DNA of 64,000 nt from positions 25,392,501 to 25,456,500 of the forward strand of contig NC_134112.1 in NCBI RefSeq assembly GCF_040939455.1, read 5' to 3'. How positions within the stretch are numbered: position 1 is the stretch's first letter; every line of letters begins with the position of its first letter. The notes under the pieces were generated by a model. The model saw nothing but the letters and a program-made list of their open reading frames with translations. It was not told where the DNA came from and did no database searches. Shown piece after piece: positions 51,311-64,000 of the stretch. The DNA comes from Microcebus murinus. Its lineage: Eukaryota; Chordata; Mammalia; Primates; Cheirogaleidae. The translations under genes and the position numbers were made by a program.

Positions 51311-53674
51311 CCTGGTGAACACCCTAAAGTTGTCTCAGAGTAGGAGGTTTTGTTGGATTAAATATCTAAAACTAGAAAGGGTAACTTTTTTAAATTGAAA
51401 AAAATGATCTCTCAGGACAAGAGAGAAGCTTGTTCCTTTCACTTCTGTGAAATTTGAGTATGATTTTAAAATGGGGAGATGAGAACAGTAAAAAATCATT
51501 GAGCACATTTAAAACTGTGGCTTTTCCAATTCTGTACAAAGAACTATGTATCTGCTATCTGACTGGTTAAGTTCCCAGAATGAGATAATACTACCATTTC
51601 AACACAATTTTCTGTCAATCACAAAGTATTGTTGAAAACTAATCCTCTTAGTTGAAAGATGAGGCATACAAATGTATTTGAAGAAAAATCTGAGCATTCA
51701 GCATGCTACTTTAAGTCACAAAGCTCCTTTTCTGCAAAAGTAAAGCTTTTACTCTAGTAAGTGGATTTAAAAAAATTTTTTTTAAATAAACCTGCAGTGT
51801 TTGTTTCACGAGCAAGAAGAAAACATTGTTTTAAAAAATTGTATTGCAAAATATCCCTTGAAAAATGTTTATAATTCTATGGGAGTGTAAATAGTTTCAT
51901 TGAAATTGTTTTTCAGTTAGTATAGTCTAACTTTATTACAGTACCTTCTCTTTAATTTGTTCATTAATTTTTAACTAACTTTGTAAAAGAATAAGAATAA
52001 ATTTGTAAGATTTCTTTGTGTTTAGGGGACTTATACCATATGTACAAAAATGTTGAGAGAATGCCATATCTGGGGAGTATTAAAGGTATTTGGCTTTTCT
52101 TCAAATACCCTAATGCTTTCACATCGTTTATGTCTCATTTCTTATTAGCATAGGCCTGTCAGGTTTGCTTACATTGTGATATTACTATAGCATATTTGTG
52201 TTTGCACAGCTAATATATTGATCAAAGTGTGTTAAACTGTTTCATAACAGTAATGAGTTCATTTGGCTTGGCACAAATTTTAGAACTGATTGCTCATTTT
52301 TTTCATTAGAAATACAGAGAAGTGTTTTTGTCTGATTTAAAATGTCAAAAGGGGAAAGCAATACTTAGGAAATCGGTACAGAAATCAACCCAGCTTGCTC
52401 TTGTCTTCTACTTACCATGCCTCTTGACTCTTTTTTTCTTTAATGTCAGGAAATTGAAGAGAAACAAAAACACCAAAAAGATTTTTTTGATATAGAATGA
52501 ATAGAGTCAGCCTAGTAACAAGAATAGTAACTACCCATTAACCTATTGAATCTGTAGCTTTCAGAGGAATTGCACTTGAAATGTCTTCTGACGAGTGGAC
52601 TGGAGAGAGGGCAGCATAAAACAGGAAGACAAATTTCTATTCCATTAGCCTATTTTTTTTTAAAGTGTGAATTCATTTTTTTTTTATTGTAATGACAGAT
52701 TGAACTATTCTGAGTCAGAAAAGGATGTTTTTATCCTTTGGTCATTCCGTTACATTTTAAATTTATTCAGTTCAACTATCTGCATCTAAAATGGAATATA
52801 AAGTAAAATGTAGCTATAAATTTTTTTCAATGAAACTATTACGTATACATAAAAAAGAATAGTGTTCGGGTACTTAAATTTGAAGTTGTTTCCCGTAAGT
52901 GAACACAGTGCTAATTTAATCAATAAGTAGTTACAAACCCCCAAATACATTTTAGCTTTATTTTCTTCCTAAATAATTATCACTCATATTGCCAACTTAA
53001 TGTCAAGGTTATAGGGGACCATGCAGTCTCTGGTATTAATATTGTTAGAAGTGATGGTAGGTCCTGACATCACCAAACAATTTTTTTCTCATTCCTTCTT
53101 TAGAGTGCAATGGAAAGATGTCAACTAATTTTCACATAACCACATAGAGTCAACACTTTAATATTATTAGTTCAAGCAGCCTGCTAACATTCTTTTTCTT
53201 AAACTGTGGTATTGAATTATAAGGTTATTAAGTATGTGATATTATTAATATATCATAATATAGATTATGATAAATATATTTTTCCAAGTAGATAAACAGA
53301 TTAGAGTCAAATTTTTGGATAACTTCAGCTCCAAACTCTGTTGCAAGGTTATCTGAAGTTATAAAAAACAATCAAAATATTCATAAATTAGGGTCACTGT
53401 ACACATCTGTTTGCTTATATTTTTATCTTCGCTGAACATAAATGTATTTTTAGTGTTCTTTATGTTGCCTATTTCATAATAGGTTACGAAGCTTTGGAAT
53501 AGAGTTTGCTTGTCATGTAGCTTTTTTCTACTTTGCCGTTGGCATTGCAAATTCTTTTCATTACAAGAAATGGTTTAATACATATTAAAACTTAAAATAC
53601 CAGTGTGCATGAAAAGCACATATTTCCACTGATAGAAAGATAAAATGACTCAGTTTTGCAAATTGAAGTTACAT

Positions 53675-53906
53675 CAGTGGTTGTCAACCAGGGAAGATTT
53701 TGGTTCCCAGGGTCCATTTGACAATGCCCGAGACACTTTTGGTGGCCATATCTAGTGTGTGTGTGTGTATGTGTGTGTGTGTGTGTTATAGACATGTAGT
53801 GGGTAGGGGTAGGGGATGCTGCTAAACATTTTACAATGCACAGGACAGCCCCACAAAGAATTTATCTGGCCCAAAATGTCAGTAGTGCTGAGGTTGAGAA
53901 ACCCTG
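53675..53906 (+). mobile_element. MER5-type hAT MITE
   Basis: Starts cagtggttgtcaaccaggg and ends gaggttgagaaaccctg. The interior 'gggatgctgctaaacatttt' and 'caatgcacaggacagcccca' is typical of MER5A. A GT microsatellite (53756-53786) has grown inside it. Confidence 0.87.
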
Positions 53907-54430
53907 GCCACATGGATGTAATAGACAGCTTTTGGCTTATCACCTTTTAATCTATATCTCTTGAATTATAAAGATTCATAATCCAAGCTCCATATAAGAG
54001 TTTATTAATGTTTAAGTAAACATAGGTTATCTTACATACGTAAAACTAGGATTACATAGCATGTGTCTAGGTTATAAGAGATCAGCCTGACTTGTCTGTC
54101 ACTTGCTTTCTTTAAGGGATAGTATTGAAGTTCTGTCTGTCTTATAGAAGTGAGCAAGCCACAAAGACAACAAAAAAGTAGGGAAGGATTTTCTCTATAT
54201 TTGTGAGCTATTTATGAAGAAAGAGGGTTTTTTGATATTTACATGTGTGGATATTTGGTTTAACCTATTTTGACAGGGTTGTTGTCTTAAGGCTGAAGGG
54301 AAAGATCTATGGGTGAGGGATTGGACTGTCTCTGAAGGGAGTCAGGCATCCTGGCAGCATGCAGGGCTAGGCAATTCCATGGCCACCTGGAATTTGACAG
54401 ATGGCTTTAGGAGGAGTAGAAACTCTCTTA

Positions 54431-54838
<408 letters not shown>

Positions 54839-55009
54839 CTATTTTCCAGGCCATGAGACAATTTTTGAAAAAAGAAAAATAAAACATGTGCCATTGTGCT
54901 TTAAACCATATTTAGAAGGATACCACGATGAATAACAGGAGTAAGAACTAGAGATGAGAGAACAGTCTGAAAAAAGCTACAAAATAAGTGCATTTAAAAT
55001 GATTAAGAA

Positions 55010-55051
55010 TTCCATTGGTTGTGCAAGCTCAAAATAAAAAAAAAAATAAAT
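55010..55051. repeat. 42-bp retroinsertion with perfect target duplication
   Basis: About 25 nt of unidentified body (ttccattggttgtgcaagct...) plus an A-rich tail, between two exact copies of aaatgattaagaa (54997-55009, 55052-55064). Confidence 0.6.
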
Positions 55052-57324
55052 AAATGATTAAGAAGATTCCTTTAGAATAGAAACTTTAACAAGGGAAAAG
55101 GACTCTACAAAAAAAGATTTTTTTTTAAAGAACCAAATACAATCACTAGAAATTATTGATGGCTTGGATTATTTAGCCACTTAATTCAAAAATTTCAGGC
55201 TCATATATTTATGTTTACATTGCTTAAAAATACATATTAAAAATTATTAACCAGAATATAAGAAAATGTCAACTAATCAGACTAAAATACTGACATTTAT
55301 AAAGAAAAAGGAAAAATTACACTAATGGGGCTAGGCTATTAAGATTTTTTTTGTGAACCTTACATGAAGACTCCTAACACTGTGCCTTAGGTCAGATATT
55401 CATGCTGTAAGTTTTCTGTCTGTACATAACTGAGTACTTTATCATTTGCCACCAAGAAATCTCAACAACTAGTTTATAGGCATAGCTTATAGCCACCTTC
55501 ATATCAGACTTTTTAACTGAAGTCTTCATTCTGCAAATATGATTTACCTCCCATGTATAGTATAAACAGATCACAGCCTGCTTTTGTTTTTAATTCCTCC
55601 ATGCTTTCAGAAGATAGAATATGACAAAATTTGCATTAGCTTCACAAAATTGTATTTACTTCTTTAGGTTCCAGAAAAAAATATGTACACACATTCATAT
55701 AGCTACATGAACACGTACATCTATAGAGACAGACTGCAGCGGGAGCGTATCAAGCTTCACTATTTTTGCAGATAGGTCAGCTGGGAATATCAACTTCCTA
55801 AGAGTACTCAGCTGCTTACTTTAAAGCAATGATTAATAAGAATGGACAAGTTCAACAAAATGTCAGTGATGAATATAAGCACTCTTCATATCTGGCCTCA
55901 GCAAGTTCTGCAGTTGAGTAATGCAAAGCTTTCAACAAAGTGGGAAAAAATCCAATCTAAATTAAGCTGAAGTGAAATTTTACCTTGATTTTGTTTCATA
56001 TAAAACATTCTTTTATAGATTTGTTCCTCTTTATTAGAACTTCATTAGAATTCTTACAAAGAAAGAACAACTCCTTATAGCTAGTTATCCATTAGGCCCT
56101 TTGTACCTTATTACAGAAGTTGAGAGGGGGCAGAGATTTTTTTTTCATAGAACGAGGAAATTCAGTGGCAGAGTTTGAGTGGGATTTTTGATCTCTTTTT
56201 GGAACCAGATCTCAAATCTGTCTCCTTGTCTGGGCCTCTTTTCACATTCCTGATCTTAGTTCAAGAAACTGCAGTATAACTGCTTCTTTTTAGCATAAAA
56301 ATTCTTAGGAGAGCTCTCTTTGGTCCTGTTGTCTCTTCCTTCTTAACCCCTGGCAGTTTGGTTTCTGTCTTTATCCATTAACTAAAACAGTTTCTTCAAA
56401 GTCTTCAAAATTACCAGTACTCTCTCAATTATTAGTCTTGGTTCTCAAATTCATCTCTGGAAATTTGATTTTACTGGCCACCCTTTTTGACTTGGAATCA
56501 TCTCCACCTTTGATCGTCCCCATTTTGCTTTTTCATCACATATAATATTTATAAATAAGCATCTCAGCACTGTATTAGATTTCCGCATTTCCTGTGCTTA
56601 TTGATTGTTTCAAAATATTTGTTTTCTAGTTTATCCTTTATTACTTTAATAGTGAACCTTTTTGTTTTTACCTGTCTTTCCTTATCATATGATCTTCTTA
56701 TTGATATTATGCACATAATTAATTAATCCAGCAAATATTTATCAAAAGCCTATTATGTGCCAGATTCTATTCTAAGTGTTGAGAATTCAGGCATGAAAAC
56801 ATTAGAGCTAGTCCATGTTAAGATAAATAATTACAGATTGTAGTAATTGCTTAGAAAGAAGACAAAAGGATAATGTGAGGAGTAACTATTTTATATTCCA
56901 TGGTCAAGGAAAAGGTGACATTTAAACTGAATTCTCTTGAATAAAACTGGTAAATGCAAAATGCCAAATGAAGCACCTTCCAGGCACAGAGAACAATGCT
57001 GGAGAGTTCAAGAACCAAAAATGAGAGCCATAGGCAGCCAGGCAGAGAGGTTAAAATGAGATTGGAGAGAGAGGAGCAAGAGCCAGGTCAAGCGGGGCCT
57101 TTGTAGGACAGAATCACAGCCCTATGTGCATACATGACACCTGAAGAATGTGTCCTGAATTACTATAGTGAGGCTGACAAGTATATTTACATAAGTTTGT
57201 CCACATACATCAAATGCTGTTTAATGTGATGAAAAATTTGGATTTGAAAAGCTCTTTCTGTCTTTACACTCTCTCCCTGAGCAAGTTTGTACCTTCTAGT
57301 ATCACTACACGTGGGTGCATTTGC

Positions 57325-57654
<330 letters not shown>

Positions 57655-57744
57655 TACGTGAGCATTTGGTCAGAGCAGAGGAAAACATCTTCCCTGGGTA
57701 GCTGGCTCATCAATAGAATGTGAAAGATACAATAATTACAATGA

Positions 57745-58045
57745 TAATGGTTAACACTGAGCATGTCCCAGGCAATTTCCTAAGTATTATTTCATTTCAT
57801 AACCATAAACACTTTATGACATAGGTATTATTACTATCTCTATTTTACAAGTAAGGAAGCTAATGCACAGAAAGATTCAGTAGCCTGTTTAGAGTCACAA
57901 AGTAGGAGGTAGGGGTTGGGATTTGAATCTAGGCATTCTTTGCTCTACACAGTTGCCAGTGAAAATAATAAAAAAAGAAAATAAATAAATGTAGGCATTC
58001 TGACTCTGGAAGTTGAGCTCTTAGTAATTATACTGCCTCTCAACA
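57745..58045 (-). mobile_element. MIR SINE, interrupted by a 52-bp insertion
   Basis: 'catgtcccaggcaatttcct', 'attttacaagtaaggaagct' and 'gggatttgaatctaggcatt' on the left and 'attatactgcctctc' on the right are one reversed MIR. The break is described at 57940-57991. Confidence 0.75.
57940..57991. repeat. 52-bp retroinsertion inside a MIR
   Basis: The exact repeat taggcattct at 57930-57939 and 57992-58001 flanks a short body ending in an A-rich tail with AAAT repeats. The repeated decamer belongs to the host MIR. Part of the body resembles MIR, so a local duplication with A-tail expansion cannot be excluded. Confidence 0.5.
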
Positions 58046-58249
58046 GAAATATGGTAGGAATCATGTTGTCCTTAGTTATCAAGCATTTACTGGCATACAG
58101 GTGAAAAAGATACTGGAAAGGATAATGTACCAACCAAATCTCATCTTAACAACTGGCCTCTCCTCTGAGCTCTGGATCATTTCAAATGACTGTTGGCCAT
58201 CATGTCGAACTTGTATTTAAGATCAAATTCACCATCTTCCTTACTAATA

Positions 58250-58471
58250 CAGGTTGAGCATCCTCAATCTGAAATCTGAAACGTTCCAAAACCCAAAACT
58301 ATTGAGTGCTGATGTGACATTCAAAGGAAATGCTCATTAAAGCGCTATGGATTTCAAATTTGCAGATTAGGGATGCTCACCAGCATAGTGCAAATATCCC
58401 AAAATTCAAAAATATCTGATATCCAAAATACTTCTGGTCCCAGGCATTTCAGATGAGGGATACTCAATCTG
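58250..58471. mobile_element. Tigger-type MITE
   Basis: Ends CAGGTTGAGCATCCTCAATC and (inverted) CAGATTGAGTATCCCTCATC, each flanked by TA (58248-58249, 58472-58473). The body carries the usual cccaggcatttcagatgagg and aaatatcccaaaattcaaa motifs. Internally deleted, no coding capacity. Confidence 0.83.
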
Positions 58472-58539
58472 TACTGCTCTTCCTCCTTTCTTTTTTATGT
58501 TTATTAACAGTGCCAATAGTCACTCAAGTTTAAAAAAAA

Positions 58540-58990
58540 AACAAAAAAACCCATCCTTGATCTCCCTGCCTCCCAATCAGATCAGCTGCCAATTATTCCT
58601 GATTCTACCTCTAGAACATCATCCATCCCTGGCTCTCCATTCACTCAGGCTTTAATTTCTCACCTGGATCTTACAGGAGTTCCTAAGTGCTCTCCCACTT
58701 CCTGTGTGTGTATCTCTCTCTTTCCAACCAACCTCATAATTAATCTCTTGTGTACACTGCCAGCAAATTGATCTTCCTAAAATATAATGTGGTCAAATTA
58801 TTAACCTTGTTTATTAACCTTTATGGGTTCCCTGTGCCTAGTGAACCAAGTCTAAACTCACTGGCCTGTCCTGAGCCCCTTCCATAATCCAACACAAATC
58901 TACCTCTCCAATCCCTTTTCTGCCGCTCAGACCCGTATTCTCCAGACAGACTGAACTTTTCATTAACCTTAGTCCTGCTCTGTACTTCAT
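58540..58990 (+). mobile_element. Probable L2 LINE relic
   Basis: 'gggttccctgtgcctagtga' and 'ctgagccccttccataatcc' resemble the middle of L2 3' regions. Moderately diverged. Confidence 0.55.
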
Positions 58991-59258
58991 CTCAGTGCCT
59001 TCCTCACCTGTGTTGAGTTAATTAATCCAAGGAAAAAAATCCGCCAAATAGCATATAGATAAAACTTTAGTTGATTCGGTTTTCCATTTTTCCATTCACA
59101 CAGTCTATCATCAAGTCTGTTGTATTTTCTAATATATCTATCTACGAGGTACACTGTGAGTGCTAAGATGATCAATAAATAGCCCCTGTTCTTAAATATG
59201 CTACAATTTAATCAGAGAAACAGATATATGAAATCTAATGATAGAAAAAAACAATTAA

Positions 59259-59337
59259 GCTGGGAGCTAGGCTGGCACCATGGCACTCACTCTAGCCTGG
59301 GCAACAAAGTGAGACTCTTCCTCAAAAAAAAAAAAAA
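59259..59337 (+). mobile_element. 79-bp SINE 3' fragment with perfect target duplication
   Basis: Only the last part of a lemur-type Alu (ggcaccatggcactcact, tctagcctgggcaacaaag) with poly(A). Exact 16-bp repeat agaaaaaaacaattaa at 59243-59258 and 59338-59353, so it was 5'-truncated at insertion, not deleted later. Confidence 0.82.
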
Positions 59338-59904
59338 AGAAAAAAACAATTAAAAAGTATCTATCAGACTGTTACCAATTCCAAAATTTAATAGCGTTAC
59401 GGTATACTTTGGCCATACTTTTTCTAGCCACACCTGTTTGAGAGCTTTATAGCATCAGAAACAATGAAAATAAAACTTGTTGATTCTGTATAGTATATAG
59501 TATATACCAATTCTTGGTATCCCCCAGAATTGGTATAAATATGATATTTTCTCTAAACCACTCAGGTGGAGCCTTTGTGGTCATTCCATTAGAAACAATT
59601 AAAATGCTCTTGAGATTCTCTGCATTTATTGGGCATAGCACAGGATTTCCATAAGCATAGGGCTGTATAATACTAAGCACATTATAGTATCATGATGTAA
59701 TAGTAAATATAGTGTTACCATATCCCCCAGCATTCTGGAAATTAACACATATTTAGAACATCTCATCTGATGCTAGGAGACAACATTATATAAAAGAATT
59801 CAAAACCTATTTTATAACACAGTTAATAATTTTTCATGTAATGAGGAGAAATATTTTTAAGAAAAACAGAATTCCTAAGTTTCTTGAGTCATATCTTTCT
59901 GTTG

Positions 59905-60520
59905 CTTTAAAATGTTTAATGGTTCTCCACTGCCCATAGGATAAAGTGCATACACCTTTCCTTGGCATTCAAAGGGCTTCTGCGGCGTGACAGTTCTAGC
60001 ACAATCCCTGTTACGATGCATCAGCTCTCCGATTTCAAAAACCTGACTTGCTCTTCATTCTCCTGCTCACATCTCATACTTTCCAACTTCACATTTTTGT
60101 TCATACAGTCCCATTTACATGGAATGCTCTCCTTTTTGTTCAGTTTCTAACCAGACCCTCCCCACTTTCTAGGCCCAAATCAGATCGCATATCCCCCAAA
60201 AGAGCTTCTTCTACTAATCTCAGCATTAAGTGACCTCTGCTTCTCTGAACTTTTTAAGCACCATTCATCTGAAAATTAATCACACACAACTTTTGTACAT
60301 TTTTCTGTTGATATTTGCTGTTCTATAAATCTTATTATTTAACTTTTCATGTGATTATTTGGCAAATAAGCAATGGATGGATCATTATAACTTATCTTTA
60401 TTGTATTTACAAGCTCTTCGAGGGCAGGGCTCAAACTTTATATTTCTTGGTATCCCCCAGAATATTTAGATTAGTGCCTTCCTCATAAGAATTCAGGAAA
60501 TAATACCTGAATAGTGCTAA
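59905..60520 (+). mobile_element. L2 LINE 3' region
   Basis: 'ttaatggttctccactgccc' through 'ctcttcgagggcagggctca' and 'gtatcccccagaatatttag' matches L2 order over about 600 nt. Short frames in it are relics. Confidence 0.75.
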
Positions 60521-61174
60521 GTCTTAAATTAGGTAAATTAAGAGAAACTTTCTCTCTCTATGATTCTTTTTCTAATAAGATTCAATTACTGCAGATTCCT
60601 AAAAGAATGATTACTGAACAGTATACTACCAGTGGTCTATTGAAGTATGACTGACCTCTAAAACATCATTAAAATCTAACATTACTATTCCAGTGGGCAT
60701 AGTCTCAAGTACATAAACTTACGAAATTTAATACATTGAGTGATGAAAAGCTCTAATATCATCAGTTTTTTGTGCCATTAAAGATAGATCATCTACTGTG
60801 AGCAACAGGACCAACTTGAGATACCAGTTTCCTCTGGCAGGCTAGTCATCTCAAATAAGACATTTCCCAGGAAAGGACATTCTCCTTTGCTTCCATTCAT
60901 TCATTACAGACCACAGGAAAGTAGATCTAAAGATCACAGGATCATAATTATGATTTTTAAAAGGTGACATCTATAAGGACAGATATCAAGGGGCTTAATG
61001 TAACTAGTAAGCAGATTATGAGTTTTGTGTTTAAAAAATAAACTCAGATATGGAAAGTTGCACAAGCAGCTTAAAGGATAGTGAAACAAGGTTAAGAAGC
61101 AATTAGATAAATGCTTGGGGAAAACGTTTAAAAATTATCTTTCAAACCACTACTTTGATTCAGTGGGCATAGAG

Positions 61175-61375
61175 CAGGGGTCCTCAAACTTTTTAAACAG
61201 GGGCCAGTTCGCTGTCCCTCAGACCGTTGCAGGGCCATTGGAGAGTGCGGCGCTCATTCCACACATGCGCACTGTGGGCCCGGGAATGAGTCAGCTGCTA
61301 AGCAGGACAGGCAGCGGCAGCAAAAACACCCGGCGGGCCGCATGTGGCCCGTGGTCTATAGTTTGAGGACGCCTG
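61175..61375. mobile_element. hAT-type mini-transposon, 201 bp
   Basis: Terminal inverted repeats: left end CAGGGGTCCTCAAACT, right end AGTTTGAGGACGCCTG (one mismatch when inverted). An exact 8-bp target duplication GCATAGAG lies at 61167-61174 and 61376-61383, the length expected for hAT transposases. The interior is GC-rich and has no transposase, so it is non-autonomous. I recall closely similar elements in mouse lemur and some other mammals, where hAT families entered late, probably by horizontal transfer. Open frames crossing it have no coding signal. Confidence 0.9.
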
Positions 61376-61790
61376 GCATAGAGGAATCATTGGAAGGCCT
61401 AGGTAAGAGGAAGGCTGTGGTCAAGATTCAGGGAATTCAGATTCCCTCCCAGTTCCAGCCATAGCATACTTTGAAGCCCTTTATTTCCCTTCTCTACTCC
61501 ACACTGTTTCCTTCAATGAAGCTGATTCCACATTGCCTATTACACTGCCTCATACACCTTTCAAACTCATTTCGATCCCCTGGTCAGCCTATATTTTCTT
61601 TCAGAAATTACCTTGCATCTCAGTTCTCCTGGAAACCTAGACTGATTAGGTAGGTCAAGGTGAAGGTCATCCACCCACTTACTAATATATCATCTCTGCC
61701 CATGTTGCTTGTGATATAACTGTAAAAGACAGTAACCTCCAAACATATAGAGATACATGTCTAGAGACTGATATATTTATCTGTTATATT

Positions 61791-61854
61791 TATATTTATC
61801 ATTTATTTACTAGTTATATTTAGTAACTGTTATATTTATCATTTATTTACTAGT
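61791..61854. repeat. Tandem duplication with 40-bp period
   Basis: tatatttatcatttatttac followed by tagt occurs at 61791-61814 and again at 61831-61854. The second copy runs into the 48-nt palindrome. Confidence 0.8.
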
Positions 61855-61896
61855 CTTATTAAAAATATATATATATATATTTTTAATAAGACTAGT
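61849..61896. repeat. Perfect 48-nt palindrome with AT core
   Basis: Arms actagtcttattaaaaa and tttttaataagactagt are exact reverse complements around an alternating AT centre. All 48 positions pair. It can form a hairpin or cruciform. Confidence 0.9.
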
Positions 61897-62699
61897 CAAG
61901 AACAGTAGTGAGAAGGGAGGAAAGTAGTAGAACAGGAGTTCAATCTGTAACTGATAGTGAACACTCAAGTGAGATAACTCACTACCATCGGACTAGCCAA
62001 TATATGAGTTTTGAATCTAGATATTTATTTAATATTTTCTGAGAGCTCAGCATTAATTTAAAGGTATTCTGAAGAGATCATCTAAAATTCTAATAAATGA
62101 ACTGAAAAGGAAGGCTGAAGAAAATGAATGATGAAATGAGAAAAGTAAAAAGAAAAATCCCAACTTTCAGGGAAGCCATTCAATTATCCATGCAACAAAT
62201 GTTTATTAGGCAGCTGTTGTATGTCAGGCACTGTACTAGACACTGGGGATAGAGTATTGACCAAAATGACTTCAGAATTTGTTAAATAGAAATAAATATT
62301 AAAAATTCTCAATAAGAAATGATTATGCAAAAGTAACCAGGGGCCGAAGACAGACTGATAAAGAACAAAGAGATAAGCAAGGTCTGTTGCAGTAGTGAGA
62401 TACCTGAAAGAGAGTATTTATTCAGTGCTACTCATACCCAATGAGCAGTATGTGCTTCTGAATACCACCTATAGGGCATTCTGAAGATGAAAGTAAAAGG
62501 ATTAAGGTCAGGGAGTTTTATTAAATAAAGATCCCTTTAAAAAATGTTTAGATGGGATAAGCCCATCTAATTATAGCATGCATATTCAATGTTGTAGGGA
62601 AAGAGGGGAATTTATATTCATGAAAGGATTTAAGAAAGAGTTAAAAAGAGAGAAAAAGACTTTAAAAATCCTTCCCAAATCCCTTCAACATTTCACCCC

Positions 62700-63480
62700 C
62701 CTCCCACTTTTTTTTTTTTTTTTTGCCACAACAACAACAAAAAAGACTTTCCAAAGGAAGTGGTAGAAGAAACCACATTGCTTGAGACATTAAAAACCAG
62801 ATGGTCCAAAGCCCCAGAAAGCATTCACATGGGATCAGTCCTTCACCTGGCAAAAGCAAAAAGACCAGACTAGTGTAATATGTATTTTGAATCCCTAGCT
62901 TAGCAATGCTATGAAAATAAAGATTCACATTTCCTTTTTCTCCTAATTTCTTAGCTCTTCTCTGTGCTCCTGCTGCATTCAATGTTGACTTCTCTTAGAG
63001 CTGGCCGCACAGAAATTGCCTGTTTACTTGGAAGTCTCTTCTGCTAGATTCATGTACTATGAGCTTATCAGATTTTTCTCCCTGCCCTTATGGGAGTGCT
63101 ATATATCCTGGATTCTGGAAGTCCTTCTGAAGTGCTCCTCCTAAGAAGGGTTTTGCAATGGCTTCTTCCAGAGCCCCAGAGATTTCACAATTTTTCATGT
63201 TAAATTTCTTGGCTTGGGAATATCACACTTGAGGATAGTATAAACTTGGATTGGACGGGCTTGGGGTTTTGATTTCTCACAGGAAGACAACCCTCCTCCC
63301 CCAGGCCTGTAAAGACAGAAAGCTCCCTGTGGCTTTCCTGGGCTGGTGGGGGTATCATTTGCATTTCTCTGCTTCTCTGGGCCTAAATCCTTGTCTTCTG
63401 TATCCATGAAGATATTAAAACTCCAGCCTCAAGCCCACCCTGCAAATGGTCAGTATGTTACTTTGAGCAAGTGGGGAAAG
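62700..63480 (-). other. Unassigned block after a T run
   Basis: An 18-T run (62708-62724) is followed by GC-richer sequence with minus-strand frames of 106 and 70 codons. The layout suggests an antisense retroelement with its tail at the left, but I recognise neither a family nor a protein, and no target duplication was seen. Confidence 0.35.
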
Positions 63481-64000
63481 ACAGGTTTGTTCCAGCTTAG
63501 TTGACCGTGTTGCCATAAGTAATCGATTATTACAAAAACAGGACAGTAGAGACTTAATTTTAAGTGCTTGATTTATAAACTTTAATTCAACTCAAATAAA
63601 CAAAATGTTGTGTATGTACTATAGGAAAGGCTCTATGCTAGGTATCTAATATCCTGTCTCTTGAACACTGATGGGTTTTATACTCATAATATTAATTACT
63701 TCTTGACAAGAAGAAATTTTTGTTGAATTTATGAAGGAAGAGATCCTAAAAGGCTGCTGAATTTATGAAGTAAAATGATCCTAAATAGCTGCTTAATACT
63801 ATTTAGGGTAAAAATGACATTTGTATATATAAAGAATTACTCTAAAATATATAAAAATAGAGACCCATCCAAATCCAAATGTACACTTTGGTTTTATAAA
63901 CTAAGAATAAACCTATTTGCATTTGAAGTCATGTTAAATCAGGTTAATGTAGTTGGTTTAGAATATATCTTAAAAATGGGGTTGACATTCCAATCAACTA

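Noticed and set aside
61115..61366. 83-codon frame over the hAT element
   Set aside because: It starts outside the element and crosses its terminal repeat; the open frame follows from GC-rich non-coding content.
62662..63407. Two minus-strand frames (106 and 70 codons) next to a T run as a possible retrogene
   Set aside because: No protein family recognised, no target duplication found, and the frames are not continuous with each other; kept only as an unassigned block.

Overview
The window is AT-rich vertebrate intron DNA from a primate, most probably a strepsirrhine (lemur or loris/galago lineage). The evidence is seven near full-length Alu-type SINEs with an altered right half: a short TA-rich stretch followed by a 'ttggccaattaatttcttt' block, a form I associate with strepsirrhines and not with monkeys or apes. 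A young hAT mini-transposon with intact ends and an exact 8-bp target duplication (61175-61375) fits the same lineage. The species cannot be fixed from the window.

One cellular gene crosses the window on the + strand: SKAP2 (SKAP-HOM/SKAP55R), a Src-kinase-associated adaptor of haematopoietic cells. Five consecutive coding exons are present (36919-36996, 38029-38112, 47585-47709, 48596-48659, 49021-49158). They encode the whole pleckstrin-homology (PH) domain and the acidic, tyrosine-containing linker after it, about residues 103-265 in human numbering. All five are in frame with GT/AG boundaries. The N-terminal dimerisation exons and the C-terminal SH3 exons were not found and should lie outside the window, so positions 1-36918 and 49159-64000 are read as introns.

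The most unusual locus is 23074-25193, a nested set of retrocopies antisense to SKAP2. The outer layer is an old processed pseudogene of GTF2A2 (TFIIA gamma) with a lost start codon and a 5-nt frameshift, bounded by a degraded 14-bp target duplication. Inserted at its poly(A) end is a DPPA2 retrocopy with an intact 311-codon reading frame, a poly(A) signal, a tail, an exact 19-bp target duplication and an L1-type TTTT/AAAA cleavage site. A third, short retroposon with an unidentified 53-nt body sits in the 5' leader of the DPPA2 copy.

The rest is interspersed repeats at several ages: young antisense SINEs with clean target duplications; older AluJ and monomeric Alu copies; two Tigger-type MITEs with TA duplications; a MER5-type and other hAT relics; a MaLR LTR; an L1 3' end; many MIR and L2 fragments; and simple repeats. 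Several SINEs interrupt older repeats (in a MIR at 38615, in a hAT relic at 42634), giving a relative age order. Four insertions are extremely short (15-79 bp), essentially a poly(A) tail between target duplications. No tRNA, rRNA, CRISPR or promoter/CpG-island feature was recognised. All family names come from memory of consensus sequences, not from a database search.
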